Positions 29,466 through 40,694 of a stretch of 64,000 bases of DNA are shown one piece after another. The stretch's first letter is position 1. Every line of letters starts with the position of its first letter. The notes beneath the pieces are model-generated. The model worked only from the letters and a program-made list of their open reading frames with translations, ran no database searches and was not told where the DNA came from. Source of the stretch: Perilla frutescens (Eukaryota; Streptophyta; Magnoliopsida; Lamiales; Lamiaceae). The translations under genes were made by a program, and so were the position numbers. The stretch covers positions 39,066,506-39,130,505 of the forward strand of contig BRKX01000014.1 in NCBI GenBank assembly GCA_026008535.1. The letters are read 5' to 3'.

Positions 29466-29519
29466 TTATTGGGCAGCAGCGATGGAGCATAGTATAGAAT
29501 ATCAGATGAGTTATCCCTA

Positions 29520-30434
29520 ACTGAACGAAAAGAGATAGGAGCTGTTTTGGCTGCTTTTCCATCAGTAACTGCACCGTCTTCCGGCCTACCTCCAAGCCGT
29601 ACAAGCGATCATCGTATTGAGTTACAACCAGGAGCTCTCCCGGTCTCTGTACGTCCTTATCGATATAATCATTTGTAAAAGGATGAAATGGAACGACTTG
29701 TGGCAGAAATGCTCACTGCAGGGATTATTCAACCGAGCACTAGTCCATATTCCAGTCCGGTTCTCTTAGTACGGAAGAAAGATGGCTCGTGGTGTTTTTG
29801 TGTAGACTATCGGGCACTTAACAAAATTACTATTCCGGATAAGTATCCAATTCCAGTCATTCAAGAGTTGTTGGATGAACTACATGGCGCCCAATGGTTC
29901 AGTAAACTGGATTTGAGAGCAGGTTATCACCAAATTCGGGTCGCCCAAGCAGACGTTCCCAAAACCGCCTTTCGAACTCATTCCGGCCACTATGAGTTTC
30001 TTGTTATGCCGTTTGGGCTCACAAACGCGCCGGCAACATTTCAAGGGTTGATGAATGACATCTTTCGGCCTTTCCTCAGGAAGTTTGTCTTGGTGTTCTT
30101 CGATGACATCTTGGTGTATAGTCGGACTTGGGAGGAACACGTGCAGCAGCTACGACAGGTTTTTGAAGTGCTCCACCAACAAGCACTCGTAATTAATCTA
30201 AAAAAATGTCTCATTGGGCGAAAAGAAGTGGAGTATTTAGGGCATATTGTGTCCCGTCAAGGCGTGCGAATGGATCTAATGAAAATTTCGGCTGTTATTC
30301 GATGGCCGATGCCGACTTCAGTTCGGGGTATACGTGGATTTCTTGGGCTGACCGGATATTACCGACGATTCATTAAAGACTATGGTAAGATAGCGGCACC
30401 GCTTACGGCTCTCTTGAAGAAAACAGTTACATGA
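29520..30434 (+). pseudogene. Reverse transcriptase of the chromovirus
   Basis: RT motifs are present: WCFCVDYRALNKIT, KLDLRAGYHQIRV, FLVMPFGLTNAPATFQ and the catalytic FFDDILVYS (intact). A stop at 29676-29678 (probably Gln to stop) precedes the fingers, and another at 30432-30434 cuts the connection to RNase H. Confidence 0.88.
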
Positions 30435-31658
30435 TCTTGGGTTTGGTCGAGTGAGGCCGAGGCCGCCTTCTGAGCTTTAAAGGCTGTCCTTACTTCAGCC
30501 CCACTGTTGCGTATGCCTGACTTTACTCGAGAGTTTGTGATAGAATGTGATGCATCCGGGCGGAAAATTGGAGCAGTACTCATGCAAGACCGGAAGCCAG
30601 TAGCCTATTTCAGTAGAGGATTATCTGCCAATCGATTGGCTAAACCAGCTTATGAGAAAGAGCTGACGGCCCTAGTGTTAGTAGTGCAACATTGGCGACC
30701 GTACCTGCTTGGTCGTCGATTTCTTGTGCGAACCGATCAGCGTAGCTTACGCCACTTGTTATCACAAACTTTGACCACTCCGGCGCAACAGAATTGGGCA
30801 GCTAAACTCCTGGGATTTGATTTCTCTATAGTATATAAGGAGGGCAACTTAAACAGAGCTGCGGATGCACTTTCTCGTCGGGATGAGGAAGGGGAATTAA
30901 AAGTTGTTTCCTGGCCGCATTGGGCAGAGTGGTCAGTTTTACAGCGAGAGATCAAGGCAGATGCGGGATTAGCTAGGATTATTGCCGACTTGGAAGGTGG
31001 TCGGGTCGCTCTGAAGCATTACTCTTGGACGCATGGCACATTATTATACAAGGGTCGTCTAGTCATTCCTTCCTCCTCAGTATGGATTCTAAAATTGATT
31101 GTTGAATACCATGACACTCCTTCAGGGGGCCATGCAGGAGCATATCGCACTTATAGACGTTTGGCGGCTAGTGTGTATTGGCCGGGAATGATGAAGCACG
31201 TAACTCAGTTTGTGGCTGCTTGTATGGTGTGTCAGAAGAGTAAATATGAGACGAAGTCACCGGCGGGCTTGTTATCACCCTTGCTCGTGCCGTCTATGGT
31301 GTGGGATGAAATCAGTCTCGATTTCATATTGGGTTTACCTCGGTCCTTTGGGGTTGACTGTGTGCTCGTGGTGGTGGATTGTTTCTCTAAATACGCATAC
31401 TTCATGGCCTTACGTCATCCGTTCACGGCTAAGTCAGTCGCCGAGGTGTTCACAAGAGATATCGTGCGTCTCCATGGAATTCCGAGTTCAATTGTGTCAG
31501 ATCGTGACCCCATTTTTCTCAGTTCATTTTGGAAGGAATTATTTCGCCTGGCTGGCACAACCTTGAAGATGAGCTCCGCATACTACCCAGAGACTGATGG
31601 CCAAACGGAGGTGCTCAATCGGAGTTTGGAAACCTACTTGCGATGTTTTTTCATCTGA
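30435..31658 (+). pseudogene. RNase H and integrase core of the chromovirus
   Basis: The RNase H segment starts around EFVIECDASGRKIGAVL. The integrase HHCC zinc-binding region (HDTPSGGHAG, CMVCQKSK) and the DDE core (LDFILGLP, IVSDRDPIF, GQTEVLNR) follow. The frame is lost at about 31645-31650, in a run of six T. Confidence 0.88.
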
Positions 31659-32368
31659 ACAACCCAAGCAATGGAGTAAGTGGTTATCATGGGCAGAGTA
31701 TTGTTTTAATACAGGTTATCATTCATCGGCAGGTCTGACACCGTTCGAGATAGTGTATGGTCGCCCTCCTCCGGTGCTGCGGCAGTTCTTACCGGGTGAA
31801 ATCCGAGTGCAGGCATTGGCCGATACCTTGCTCTCTCGGGACGAGATGTTAGCTACTCTTCGGTCTAATCTTGAACGAGCCCAACTTCAAATGGCTAAAT
31901 AAGCACCGTCGTGATGTGGTATTCTAGGTTGGTGATCGAGTTTACTTAAAGTTCAGACCGTATCGACAATTAACACTGTACACAGCGAGGGATCGGAAGT
32001 TGGCACCTAGATTTTTTGGGCCATTCGAAGTGGAAGCTCGTATTGGAGCTGTGGCGTATCGGTTAAAGTTGCCGCCGGATTCTAGAGTACACCCAGTTTT
32101 TCATGTCTCATTATTGAAGAAAGCCATTGGCAGGAGCAAACTGAGCCAACACTTCCCCCTTATTTGTTGGCCGGGAACCCCCTTTCCTACCTGAGTTTGT
32201 GCTGGAACGGCGCGCTGTGAATCGTGCAGATGCCATGGTTGATCAAGTGTTGATTAAGTGGAGCGGGTTGAGTATGGATGATGCCACTTGGATGGATTCT
32301 GCAGATGTTTGGGGTCAATTTCCCTACTTTAGCCTTGAGGACAAGGCTGTTTCGACCGGCGGGGCAAT
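31597..32368 (+). pseudogene. Integrase C-terminus and chromodomain-like end of the chromovirus
   Basis: Three frames follow each other: 31597-31902 (AEYCFNTGYHSSAGLTPFEI), 32000-32194 (FFGPFEVEARIG, HPVFHVSLLK) and 32199-32368 (VLIKWSGLSMDDATWMD). The last has the W-x-G-L-x-x-x-x-x-T-W pattern of gypsy chromodomains, which guide integration to heterochromatin marks. Confidence 0.8.
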
Positions 32369-32685
32369 TGATAGAGAGAGGCCATGGATAGTTTATTTAC
32401 GCAGGAACCGCGCAGCAGCAGTTAAATATTGATAGTAGCTTATTATAGTTTATTATATTTCTTTTATATTTCTTTTGGGATTATGGACTTTAATTATGTT
32501 TTACCTGGAGTGGGCCTGAAGTACATGGGCCTTAGGGAGTAGGGTTTCATATTTATAGTAGTTGCTGCAGTAGAATAGGGGTCAGGAATTAATCTGGATT
32601 TTGGGACAGCTTTGCTGTAGGCCTCGTTTGAGGATTATTATTATCATATCATTTTGGTTTTGCATCTTCCACCTTTACTCTAACA
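32369..32685 (+). repeat. 3' LTR of the chromovirus
   Basis: 317 bp, with the same ends as the 5' LTR. It is preceded by a purine-rich cggcggggcaa stretch (polypurine tract region, 32357-32368). Confidence 0.92.
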
Positions 32686-33241
32686 CACACACATAACACA
32701 CGTCATTTTACACATCCATATACTCCGAGAAGATGGAGGAGGCTACACAACACCATCTACAACCTTGGAGAGCTACAATCCATTGGAGAAGAGATTTCCA
32801 ATGGTGGCAGAGAGATGATTCATCATAGGAGAAGATTGGATGCCACAAAGATTATTCAGTGTTATCTATATTTATTTTATGATGTTCAAACTCTATTTTA
32901 TTTTATTTTCATTATGTCTCGCTAAATTTCTCTAAGGATTATATGATTTGCAAGTACTATGAATTGAATGATTTGATTATTGAATTATGTTTTCCATTCA
33001 TTATTGAGTATTTGACTTCCTAGTTTTGAATTCTCATATGTAAATTGATGGCCACCTCATGTGTATGCGAACTAATTAATGGAACAATCTCATCGTTGAC
33101 TGATTAATTCAGTGGGATAAAATAGGAGAATCAATTTATCTGATGTTTAGAAGAATCGGCCAAGTGAACAAGTGTTGCATAGAAATTATAATCCAATGTA
33201 CTCGATTGCGAGTGGTGACGTGTACGAAGAACATACCCAGT

Positions 33242-33746
33242 TGTAATGTCCCACATTGGTGGGAGAATGAAAATACGATAAGTATATAAAAGGGTTTAAT
33301 GAATTCTCTAGCAACTTGGGTTAACCAGTTTGGCAATGCGAGGACGGATGCTAAGTAGTTGCTAGCAGAGCCTGTTATGCTGTCGTTTCATTACTGGGCC
33401 CCATCCCCGTGGGCCTGGGGCGTTACAAATGGTATCAGAGCCTACCCCGAATGCGCTCGACCGCACTCTAGGGCCAGTCCAGGTATCTCAAATCTGATCA
33501 CGGGGATGATCTTATAGAAGAAGGAGCACCACGAGGACGTCGTGTCTCCAACGGAGGGAGAATGTAATGTCCCACATTGGTGGGAGAATGAAAGTATGAT
33601 AAGTATATAAGTAGTTTAATAGACTCTCTAGCAACTTGGGTTAACCATTTTGGCAATGCGAGGATGGATGCCAAGTAGTTGCTAGCAGAGCTCGTTATGC
33701 CGTCGCTTCGTTATTGGGCCCCACCCTCATGGGCTTGGGTGTTACA
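33242..33746 (+). mobile_element. TRIM (miniature LTR retrotransposon)
   Basis: 505 bp. LTRs at 33242-33427 (186 bp) and 33563-33746 (184 bp) both start tgtaatgtcccacattggtg and end (g/t)gttaca. The primer binding site tggtatcagagc (initiator tRNA-Met) is at 33430-33441 and the polypurine tract ggagggagaa at 33553-33562. The 135-bp interior has no ORF, so replication must depend on another element's proteins. Flanks ccagt and ctagt are a near-perfect 5-bp target duplication. It sits inside the Athila-like LTR. Confidence 0.88.
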
Positions 33747-34144
33747 CTAGTGAAGTATATGTTCATTTTTTCTATGTTATGACACGTGTTTGTAAAAACA
33801 GTCTAATAACAATCTAGTAATTTTGCATCATTAATAAATTAAAGAAAGTTAAATAATCAATAAGTCAATCAGAAGTCCATTGTATGAACCTTCCTCTGGA
33901 ATCTCCCGTTTATATTATTTGCCAAGTTATTTATTATTTAATTGTGTCCGTGTTTTTACTTTCAGTTTTTTATTTCACATTTACTTCCTCTCTACTTTAA
34001 TTTCAGAGTCTAGATATTGATAAGATGTTTGTGTTTTAGTTTAGCAGTTTATTCGAGCTTCACTCCTTGTGGGATACAATACTCTTGTTTATTAATAACA
34101 CTGTGCACTTGCGATCACTTTATTTATCAATAAATAGCGTCTCA

Positions 34145-35000
34145 AGTTTTTGGCGTCGTTGCCGGGGACTGAAAGATTAAATTGCTTCATTAATTCTGAT
34201 ATTGAGTCAGTAGGCTAGACATTTTATTTTCATTTTATTTTAAGAAATTTAATTTGTGTTGTTTTTGGCAAGGAAAACAACAACTTATGGAGAATCAAGG
34301 AACAACAAGAAATGCCACTCTGGAGGCACTCCGGAGAAAAGATAGCTGAGATATATCTGATGATGCATCAACATGAAGAAAGGTTGAATTAAAACCCACA
34401 TAAGAATGTTAGAGACATGTTCCGAAGTACTGAGGAACAACGCATTGTGGGAGGTCCTAAAGTTGAGCTGGAAACTTGATTAATTCATATGGTCTAACAG
34501 AATCAGTTTGGAGGAAAATACACAGAGGACCACACGACCATCTATTTCAATTCTTAGAACTCTATGATACATAAAGATCACAAGAGTTTCCCGTGATGCA
34601 ATCAAATTACGTCTGTTCTCTTTTTCTTTAAGGGATCGGGCTAAGAGGTGGTATCTATCTATTGATCAATCGAGGATTACAAATTGGGAAGATCTTCGCC
34701 AAAAGGTCTTTCCTCTAGGAAAAACCATTCAGATACAAGTGGAAATCACCCAATTCATTCAAGTAGTAGACGAGCCACTGCATGAAGCTTATGAGAGATA
34801 CGGAGACATGCTCAGGAGATGTCCTCAGCATGGATTCACCGAAGCTCAGCAAGTGTCATATCTATTGAGGATTCACCACCCGTATCAAGACATTGTTGGA
34901 TGCCTCTGCATGAGGTTCTCTGTTAGCAAGAACTTCAACTGATGCCATAAGGATTCTAGAAGAAGTGACATCAACCAATTATCAGTGACCTTTAGAGAGA
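34145..35000 (+). pseudogene. Athila/Tat-like gag remnant
   Basis: Directly downstream of the LTR. In the frame around 34610-34920, the gag domain is readable: FSLRDRAKRWYLSI, WEDLRQKVFPLGKT, a segment ending EPLHEAYERYGDMLRRCPQH, then GFTEAQQVSYLLRI. Earlier and later parts are closed by stops. The rest of the element is missing, or diverged beyond recognition, downstream. Confidence 0.75.
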
Positions 35001-36234
35001 AAAGTGAGTCAGAAAGCCGCAGTAGCAAAAGAAGCACACATACAAGAGCTACGAATGATTGTAATAACATACATGAAGAGAAGAGTTGTCTCGAGGAAGC
35101 CAACTATTTGAATAGGCATCAAGGAACTACTTTCTTGTTTGAGATTATCAGACCCCAGCTACATGTTCAAGTTAAAGTCTATTTTCAACTATGAATTCAT
35201 AAGAAAAAATCAAATTTATATCACGGATACGTGAAAATAAACATGAAAACACAACAAAAAAATAACATAAAATAAATCTAGGACTAGAAAAATACACTAA
35301 TATAACAAGACTACACAACCACAAATACGACCCTATACGCATAAATTGGTGCAACAAAATTAATCCACACAAGCATGGAGAAAATTGATATAATCCAAAA
35401 ACATAACATAAATATCGAGAACATACATTGTAGGTTACAAACAAATATGAAATCCAATAAGATTAAAAAAATTACAAAAATAACTCACTAAAGTGGCAAA
35501 ATCGTGATTTAGTTTTCCATAGGCAAATGTGTTTCCAACAATGAGAACAAAACAATGAACAGGAGAATAGGACCAACTCCTCTATATAGAAATGAAACAA
35601 TCAAGCATGAAAAAACATGATATATTCTAAAAACGCATCATAACTTTTGAGTAAAAAAAACTAGATTACAAATAAACATGAAATTTCACCTAAGCGGCAA
35701 AATTGTCTACAATTTTTTTTACCAAAAATGTCACCTACTCGGCAAAATAATCATTTAATCGGTGCAAGATTCAACAAACACAAGAATGCTTTCAATTAAG
35801 ACCCAAAAAAGTGGATGGACAAGAGAATGGATAAAACTCTCTATAAAGAAATGAAATATAGAGAGAAAAAGTAAAAAAGGAAAAGTGATTTTAAAATACT
35901 TCATATTTTGTCTTTTGTGCAAAGATATTATAAATACTTATGAAAATTGAAAATATGGACTATTAAAATTATTTAATAATGGTTTACACAAGATATATTT
36001 TTCAATATAATACATTTATTATGAATCACTAAATACATTTTCAATTTAAAAAATATTTATTGGCTACATAATATATATACTTTAACTACATTTTGACTGC
36101 ATTTTGATTTTTAAGATTAGTAATTATTGTGATTGTCTATTAATTTAGATTTGGTAGCTGTCACTTTTTTAAAAAAATAGCCGTCATTTTGAAAAAGATA
36201 ACCTTCATAATCTTGATGTGACATATTGAGGATA

Positions 36235-36235
<1 letters not shown>

Positions 36236-36278
<43 letters not shown>
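36236..36278. repeat. (AT)n microsatellite
   Basis: About 20 TA units. Confidence 0.9.
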
Positions 36279-36279
<1 letters not shown>

Positions 36280-36411
36280 TAGATTGACCAACCGTGCGAT
36301 GCACATATAAGATATATATGTACATTTATTATTGTTTTATTAGAAGTTATAAATATGAAAAAAAAAATATTATGAAAACATATGAATAAAGTATTGGATA
36401 ACTTAAAGATA

Positions 36412-36525
36412 AATTTTTATTGATTCTCTTGACAACATCCAAACGGTGTAGACCTCTATATAAAATGGAATTTTTATTGGTTCTTTTGACAACAACCAAA
36501 CGGTGTAGGCTTCTATATAAAATGG
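36412..36525. repeat. 57-bp tandem duplication
   Basis: Two copies, each beginning aatttttattg and ending ctatataaaatgg; they differ at about six positions. Confidence 0.8.
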
Positions 36526-38106
36526 AGATGTTTCAGATCTGAAATTTATCGCTCTCATTTTTGCCTATCATACCTCATTTTCTTAGTGTTATTTATCTTT
36601 TTCTACGTTGTTCATGGGCCATTACACATAAGCGAGACTTATCTTGCGTGCACTCTGATAGCGATTGTAGATTACAATCGTCATAAAAAAATTTATAGTT
36701 TTTTTTTTTTATAAAAAAACCAAATATATGTTGATATGATTTTAAAATTTCATGTAAATTTAAATATTTTAAATTAATATTCACTCCATTTCTGAATAAA
36801 TGTCATTCTAGTATTTTAATTTTGTTTCAAAAAAGGTCATCCTACAAATTCGAAACAGAAAATTCACATTTTTCTCACATTTGCCATTATTTAATGCATT
36901 CAAACGTCTATGTATATTTAACTCGTTTAATATATTCACACAAGGGTGTATTAGGTAATTTATTTATTTGTGTGTATTTGCCCAAAATGACATTTAAATG
37001 AAAACGGATGAAGTATATTTTATCATTTAATGCATAACTTTTAAGGTTCTTTTTTTTTTTTCCTTGTAGATACAATTTGTTATTTTCGTATTTATATGAT
37101 TTATTGGTAAAATATTAAATAAAAAAAAATGAATGCAAAACATAATAGTTAAATTATTATGTTTATACAATTTTCAAACGTTATTTGTTTAGCAAACATT
37201 TTCAACATATTCATTAAAAATGTTTGATATGTGATCATCACAAAATTTCCGTCTATTATTAATCATGTAAATTTACAATAATTTATAAATGGTTAAGTTG
37301 CACGTTTCGATAAGTAATTATGCGAGTTATGATACATATGTAATATATAAATGAAGTGGTCATACAACCATTTATAACTTTTATGATAAATATTTTTAAA
37401 TACACTATAATGATGCACCTCTCTTATTTAATTTTAAAATAAAATTATAAATATTATTCAAATATATTTTTTATTTTTAAATAATATGATAAATTATTAA
37501 CCGTATATTAGCATGCTCGTCATCCATATGTTAATTGAAATATGAATGGACAAGTTACTAAAAATTTAACTAACCTTTTTATAATTAATTATTTGATATT
37601 AATTAATTATATCCTTTTATAATTAGTCTAAGTAATGTAATTTTTGTGTGTTGATAGTTGTGTAATTAAAGCAATTAGTATACATTAATCTAAATTAAAT
37701 TAAGCAACGTATTCTTAATTCATTTAGCTATTTTTATTTTCAGAAGTAGTAGTATTCACTATTTTTTCATGGAATTATAGTATTTGTGTATATTGATTTT
37801 TCACTTGCAATATATTAGTACAAATAATTTATATTAGGAGTATATTATTGTGTTGAAGTGTATTGGAAATATAATATATATAATTATGGTTAGTTTGTTA
37901 TAATGATTCCCAAATAATAAATTAGTTAATATATAAATATTTATTGATTAACATTACTATTTCTAAATTTAGAAATTTCGTTTTGGCGCCACGGTGTTGT
38001 TATTATATATTATATAGATTTTTATTTTTTTATAATATTAATATGGGCACAGTAGAATTTTCGAGTTAATGGTCATGAAAACTAAAAGTTGAAGCATAAA
38101 ACATAA

Positions 38107-39412
38107 GAGTAAATTTCATTTTTAGTCCCAATAAAATATAGTCAAAACACTTTTAGTCTCAATTGTTACTTTTTTAGTCCCAAGAGATTTTTTCCGACAT
38201 TTTGGGTCCCAAATGATATGTGTTCGACGTTTTTGGTCCCAAAACTAACAGGATACTTAACGGCCGTTAAGTTTTGGGATTAAAATTATCGAAACATATT
38301 ATTTAGAACCAAAAACGTCAAAAAGATTTAAATTCAGGACCAAAAATGTTAGGATCGAAACAAAATGTACATATCAATTTTTTAGTTTACTTTCACTTTT
38401 TCTTTGATTTCAATTTCTTATTCTTTAGTTTAATTTATACTTGTTAGTTAGGGTTCATCATACCCAATTACAATTTATTATTATTTTTTAGCAGTTAATT
38501 TTCAAATAATCAATTAATTTTTTTTTGTTGTTTTCTTTATTTTTAATTTTTCAAAATATACCGAATAAAATATTTACAAATAAAGGTCGATGGAAATTTT
38601 AGTAATGGTGGCTAAAATAATTAGTTTGATAATAATAAAATGTGTTTAATTTGAATTAAATTACTTGAGTTTGATGATAATAGGTGTTAATTGTCTTAAA
38701 ATACACATATTTTGGGATTTTTTTGGTTTTTCACACATCTCCTATCCCAACATTTTTAGTGAAATCACCTAATGCATTTCTCTATTGCGCTATAATATTT
38801 TTTTTTCTTCATTTTCAATTTTTAGTGCTTTAGTTTAGTTTTTCAGTTGTTACATTAGCTTTATCCTACCAAATTATGATTTGTTATATTTTATTAGCAT
38901 TTAATATTAGTTTTTAATTATTTATTGATGATTTGAAAAATTAATTTAGCCACTCTACTAAAATTCCCTTAAATTTTAAATATTATATTTGGTATATTTT
39001 GAAAAAATTAATTGATTATGTGAAAAGTAAATAATAAAAATTTATAATGAATTATTAATTGGGTAGGATGAATCCTGAATAACACGTATAAAATAAAATA
39101 ATTACAAGAAATTTAAATCAAAGAAAAAAATTAAAATATACATTTTTGGTTTCAGCTGTAAGTTCTTATGTTTTAAAAGAAATTTCGCGACATTTTCTGG
39201 ACCCAAATGATATATATTTTGATATATTTAGTCCCAAAATGTAACGGCCGTTTCAGTGTCTAGTTAGTTTTGGGACCCAAAATGTCGAACACATATAATT
39301 TGGGATAAAAAATGTTGGGAAAAATCTACTGGAACAAAAAAAAAAAAAATAACAATTAGGACTAAAAGTGTTTTAACCCTATTTTAATGGGATTAAAAAT
39401 GAAATTTACTCT
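38107..39412. mobile_element. Foldback element with about 480-bp arms
   Basis: The left arm starts gagtaaatttcatttttagt (38107) and the complement of the right arm starts agagtaaatttcatttttaa (39412). Similarity continues far inward (both arms contain a gtgttcgaca/gttttgggtcccaaaact-like block and later an aattaattgatta-like block near 38510 and 39010), leaving only a short centre. The flanks aaaacataa (38098-38106) and gaaacataa (39413-39421) match at 8 of 9 positions, as for Mutator-type target duplications. No coding sequence. Confidence 0.65.
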
Positions 39413-39523
39413 GAAACATAACCAAACATCACCTAAATTTGGTTTAGAGGTGTGATTTCAACCCTTAAAAGAAAAAAAATGCCAAGAAAATCAAAATTAA
39501 AAATGCTGTAAGAAATTCATTAA

Positions 39524-40396
39524 GGTCCCGTTTGGTTGGCACAAAATCTGGCTCGGGAAAGTATTCTAATTCCTTATTTTAACATTACTATGTTTGATTC
39601 ATGTTTATTTGTAATATGGAAAGGAATTAGATTCCTCAAAACATGGAAAATTATGCAACTTTCCTGGAATGTGAATAGCTACTCCAAGTAGTATTCTTAT
39701 TTTTGTTTCTGGGAATCTGATGTTAAATGGTTTCATTGTTCGATTTCTTCATTTATTATTATTTAATTTTTTTATAAATTATTATTAAGTTTATATTCAT
39801 ATTTTTTAACCCAAACATAAAAAATTAATTTTTTTTAAAATTGAAAAATATTATTATTATTATTTTTATTATTACTAAGTTTGGATTAAAATATTTAAAT
39901 AAAAAAATGAGTAAAATAGAAAAAAATGGGAAAATAGAAAATTTTATAAATAAAAAAAAAATTCAAAAAATGTGATTTTTTTTATTGGAGAAATTCCCAC
40001 CAAAATTCGATTATTCTATCAATCTTTTTTTTTTCTCATTTCTATCAGAATATCAATAATATCATTTTTGAGGCAACGCTGCGGATTAAACGACGACCAT
40101 ACCATTGCCAATATAGATAATTTTGACTTTTCAATAAAAAATATTTATATAGATAATTTTGACTTCCAATTCAATAAAAAATATTTGGATCAACAATACA
40201 ATATTTGCCTTAATTGATCATAAATATATTAATAAAAAATTGTGAAATAATTTTCTTGATTATTTTTTAGTTATATGATTTTATTTAAATTGAAATAATT
40301 TGTTGCATTCAATATATATAGTAATGTTACAAATTATAGAATTATATATTTTATTGTTCGTAATTTAAAATTATAAACTGTTGGTAATATGAAATA

Positions 40397-40441
<45 letters not shown>

Positions 40442-40619
40442 ATATTTAATTCTCTACTATTGTTTTAATTTAATCAAATAATAAAACAAAAATTCTAATA
40501 ATTTTCTTGTTATGTTCCAAACATATACTAAAGATTCTATTAGTAATTATTTTTTATAGAATCACATTCTCATAAATCATATTCTAAAAAAACTTTATTT
40601 TCCTGTGAACCAAACGAGG
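39524..40619. mobile_element. Putative MITE ending just upstream of the PPR gene
   Basis: The ends ggtcccgtttggttgg and, on the complement, cctcgtttggttcacagg resemble the gtttggtt termini of plant MITEs. ttaa flanks both sides (39520-39523 and 40620-40623). Inner similarity is weak, and an (AT)n run lies inside. The right end is 75 bases upstream of the PPR start codon. Confidence 0.4.
40399..40439. repeat. (AT)n microsatellite
   Basis: About 20 AT units, within the putative MITE. Confidence 0.9.
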
Positions 40620-40694
40620 TTAAAGTTTTGCCCAAAACTATAAAATCTAATGGAATTTATAAGTTTAAACAAAGAAAAGCCCTGTTGAATTCAA

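Larger units (their letters stand above)
27541..32685 (+). mobile_element. Ty3/gypsy chromovirus, full-length but defective (Reina-like)
   Basis: The element is 5145 bp, bounded by two 317-bp LTRs and by identical 5-bp target duplications cacac (27536-27540 and 32686-32690). The internal order is gag, protease, reverse transcriptase, RNase H, integrase, chromodomain-like end, which is the gypsy order. The LTRs differ at five positions by my count (about 98.4% identical), so insertion is recent. Stops at 29676, 30432 and 30471 and frameshifts near 29000, 31650, 31910 and 32190 prevent a single polyprotein. The short LTR and terminal chromodomain suggest the Reina clade; this is inference. Confidence 0.9.
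27035..34144 (+). mobile_element. Athila/Tat-like LTR split by two later insertions
   Basis: The LTR starts tgtttacaactgtgta (27035) and ends aataaatagcgtctca (34144). It is followed at once by ttttggcgtcgttgccgggg, the primer-binding segment typical of plant Athila/Tat elements. A homologous LTR in the opposite orientation occupies 60295-63418 (shared start, acccgggtcgac-like blocks and shared aataaatagcg end). Removing the gypsy element (27541-32685) and the TRIM (33242-33746) leaves about 1.45 kb of LTR. Confidence 0.65.
35001..38097. other. AT-rich gene-free region
   Basis: No gene recognised. It holds a 57-bp tandem duplication (36412-36525), an (AT)n run (36236-36278) followed by ctagattgaccaaccgtgcg, and long AT-rich stretches. 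Around 35690-35760, short phrases such as ctaagcggcaaaat recur. Confidence 0.5.
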
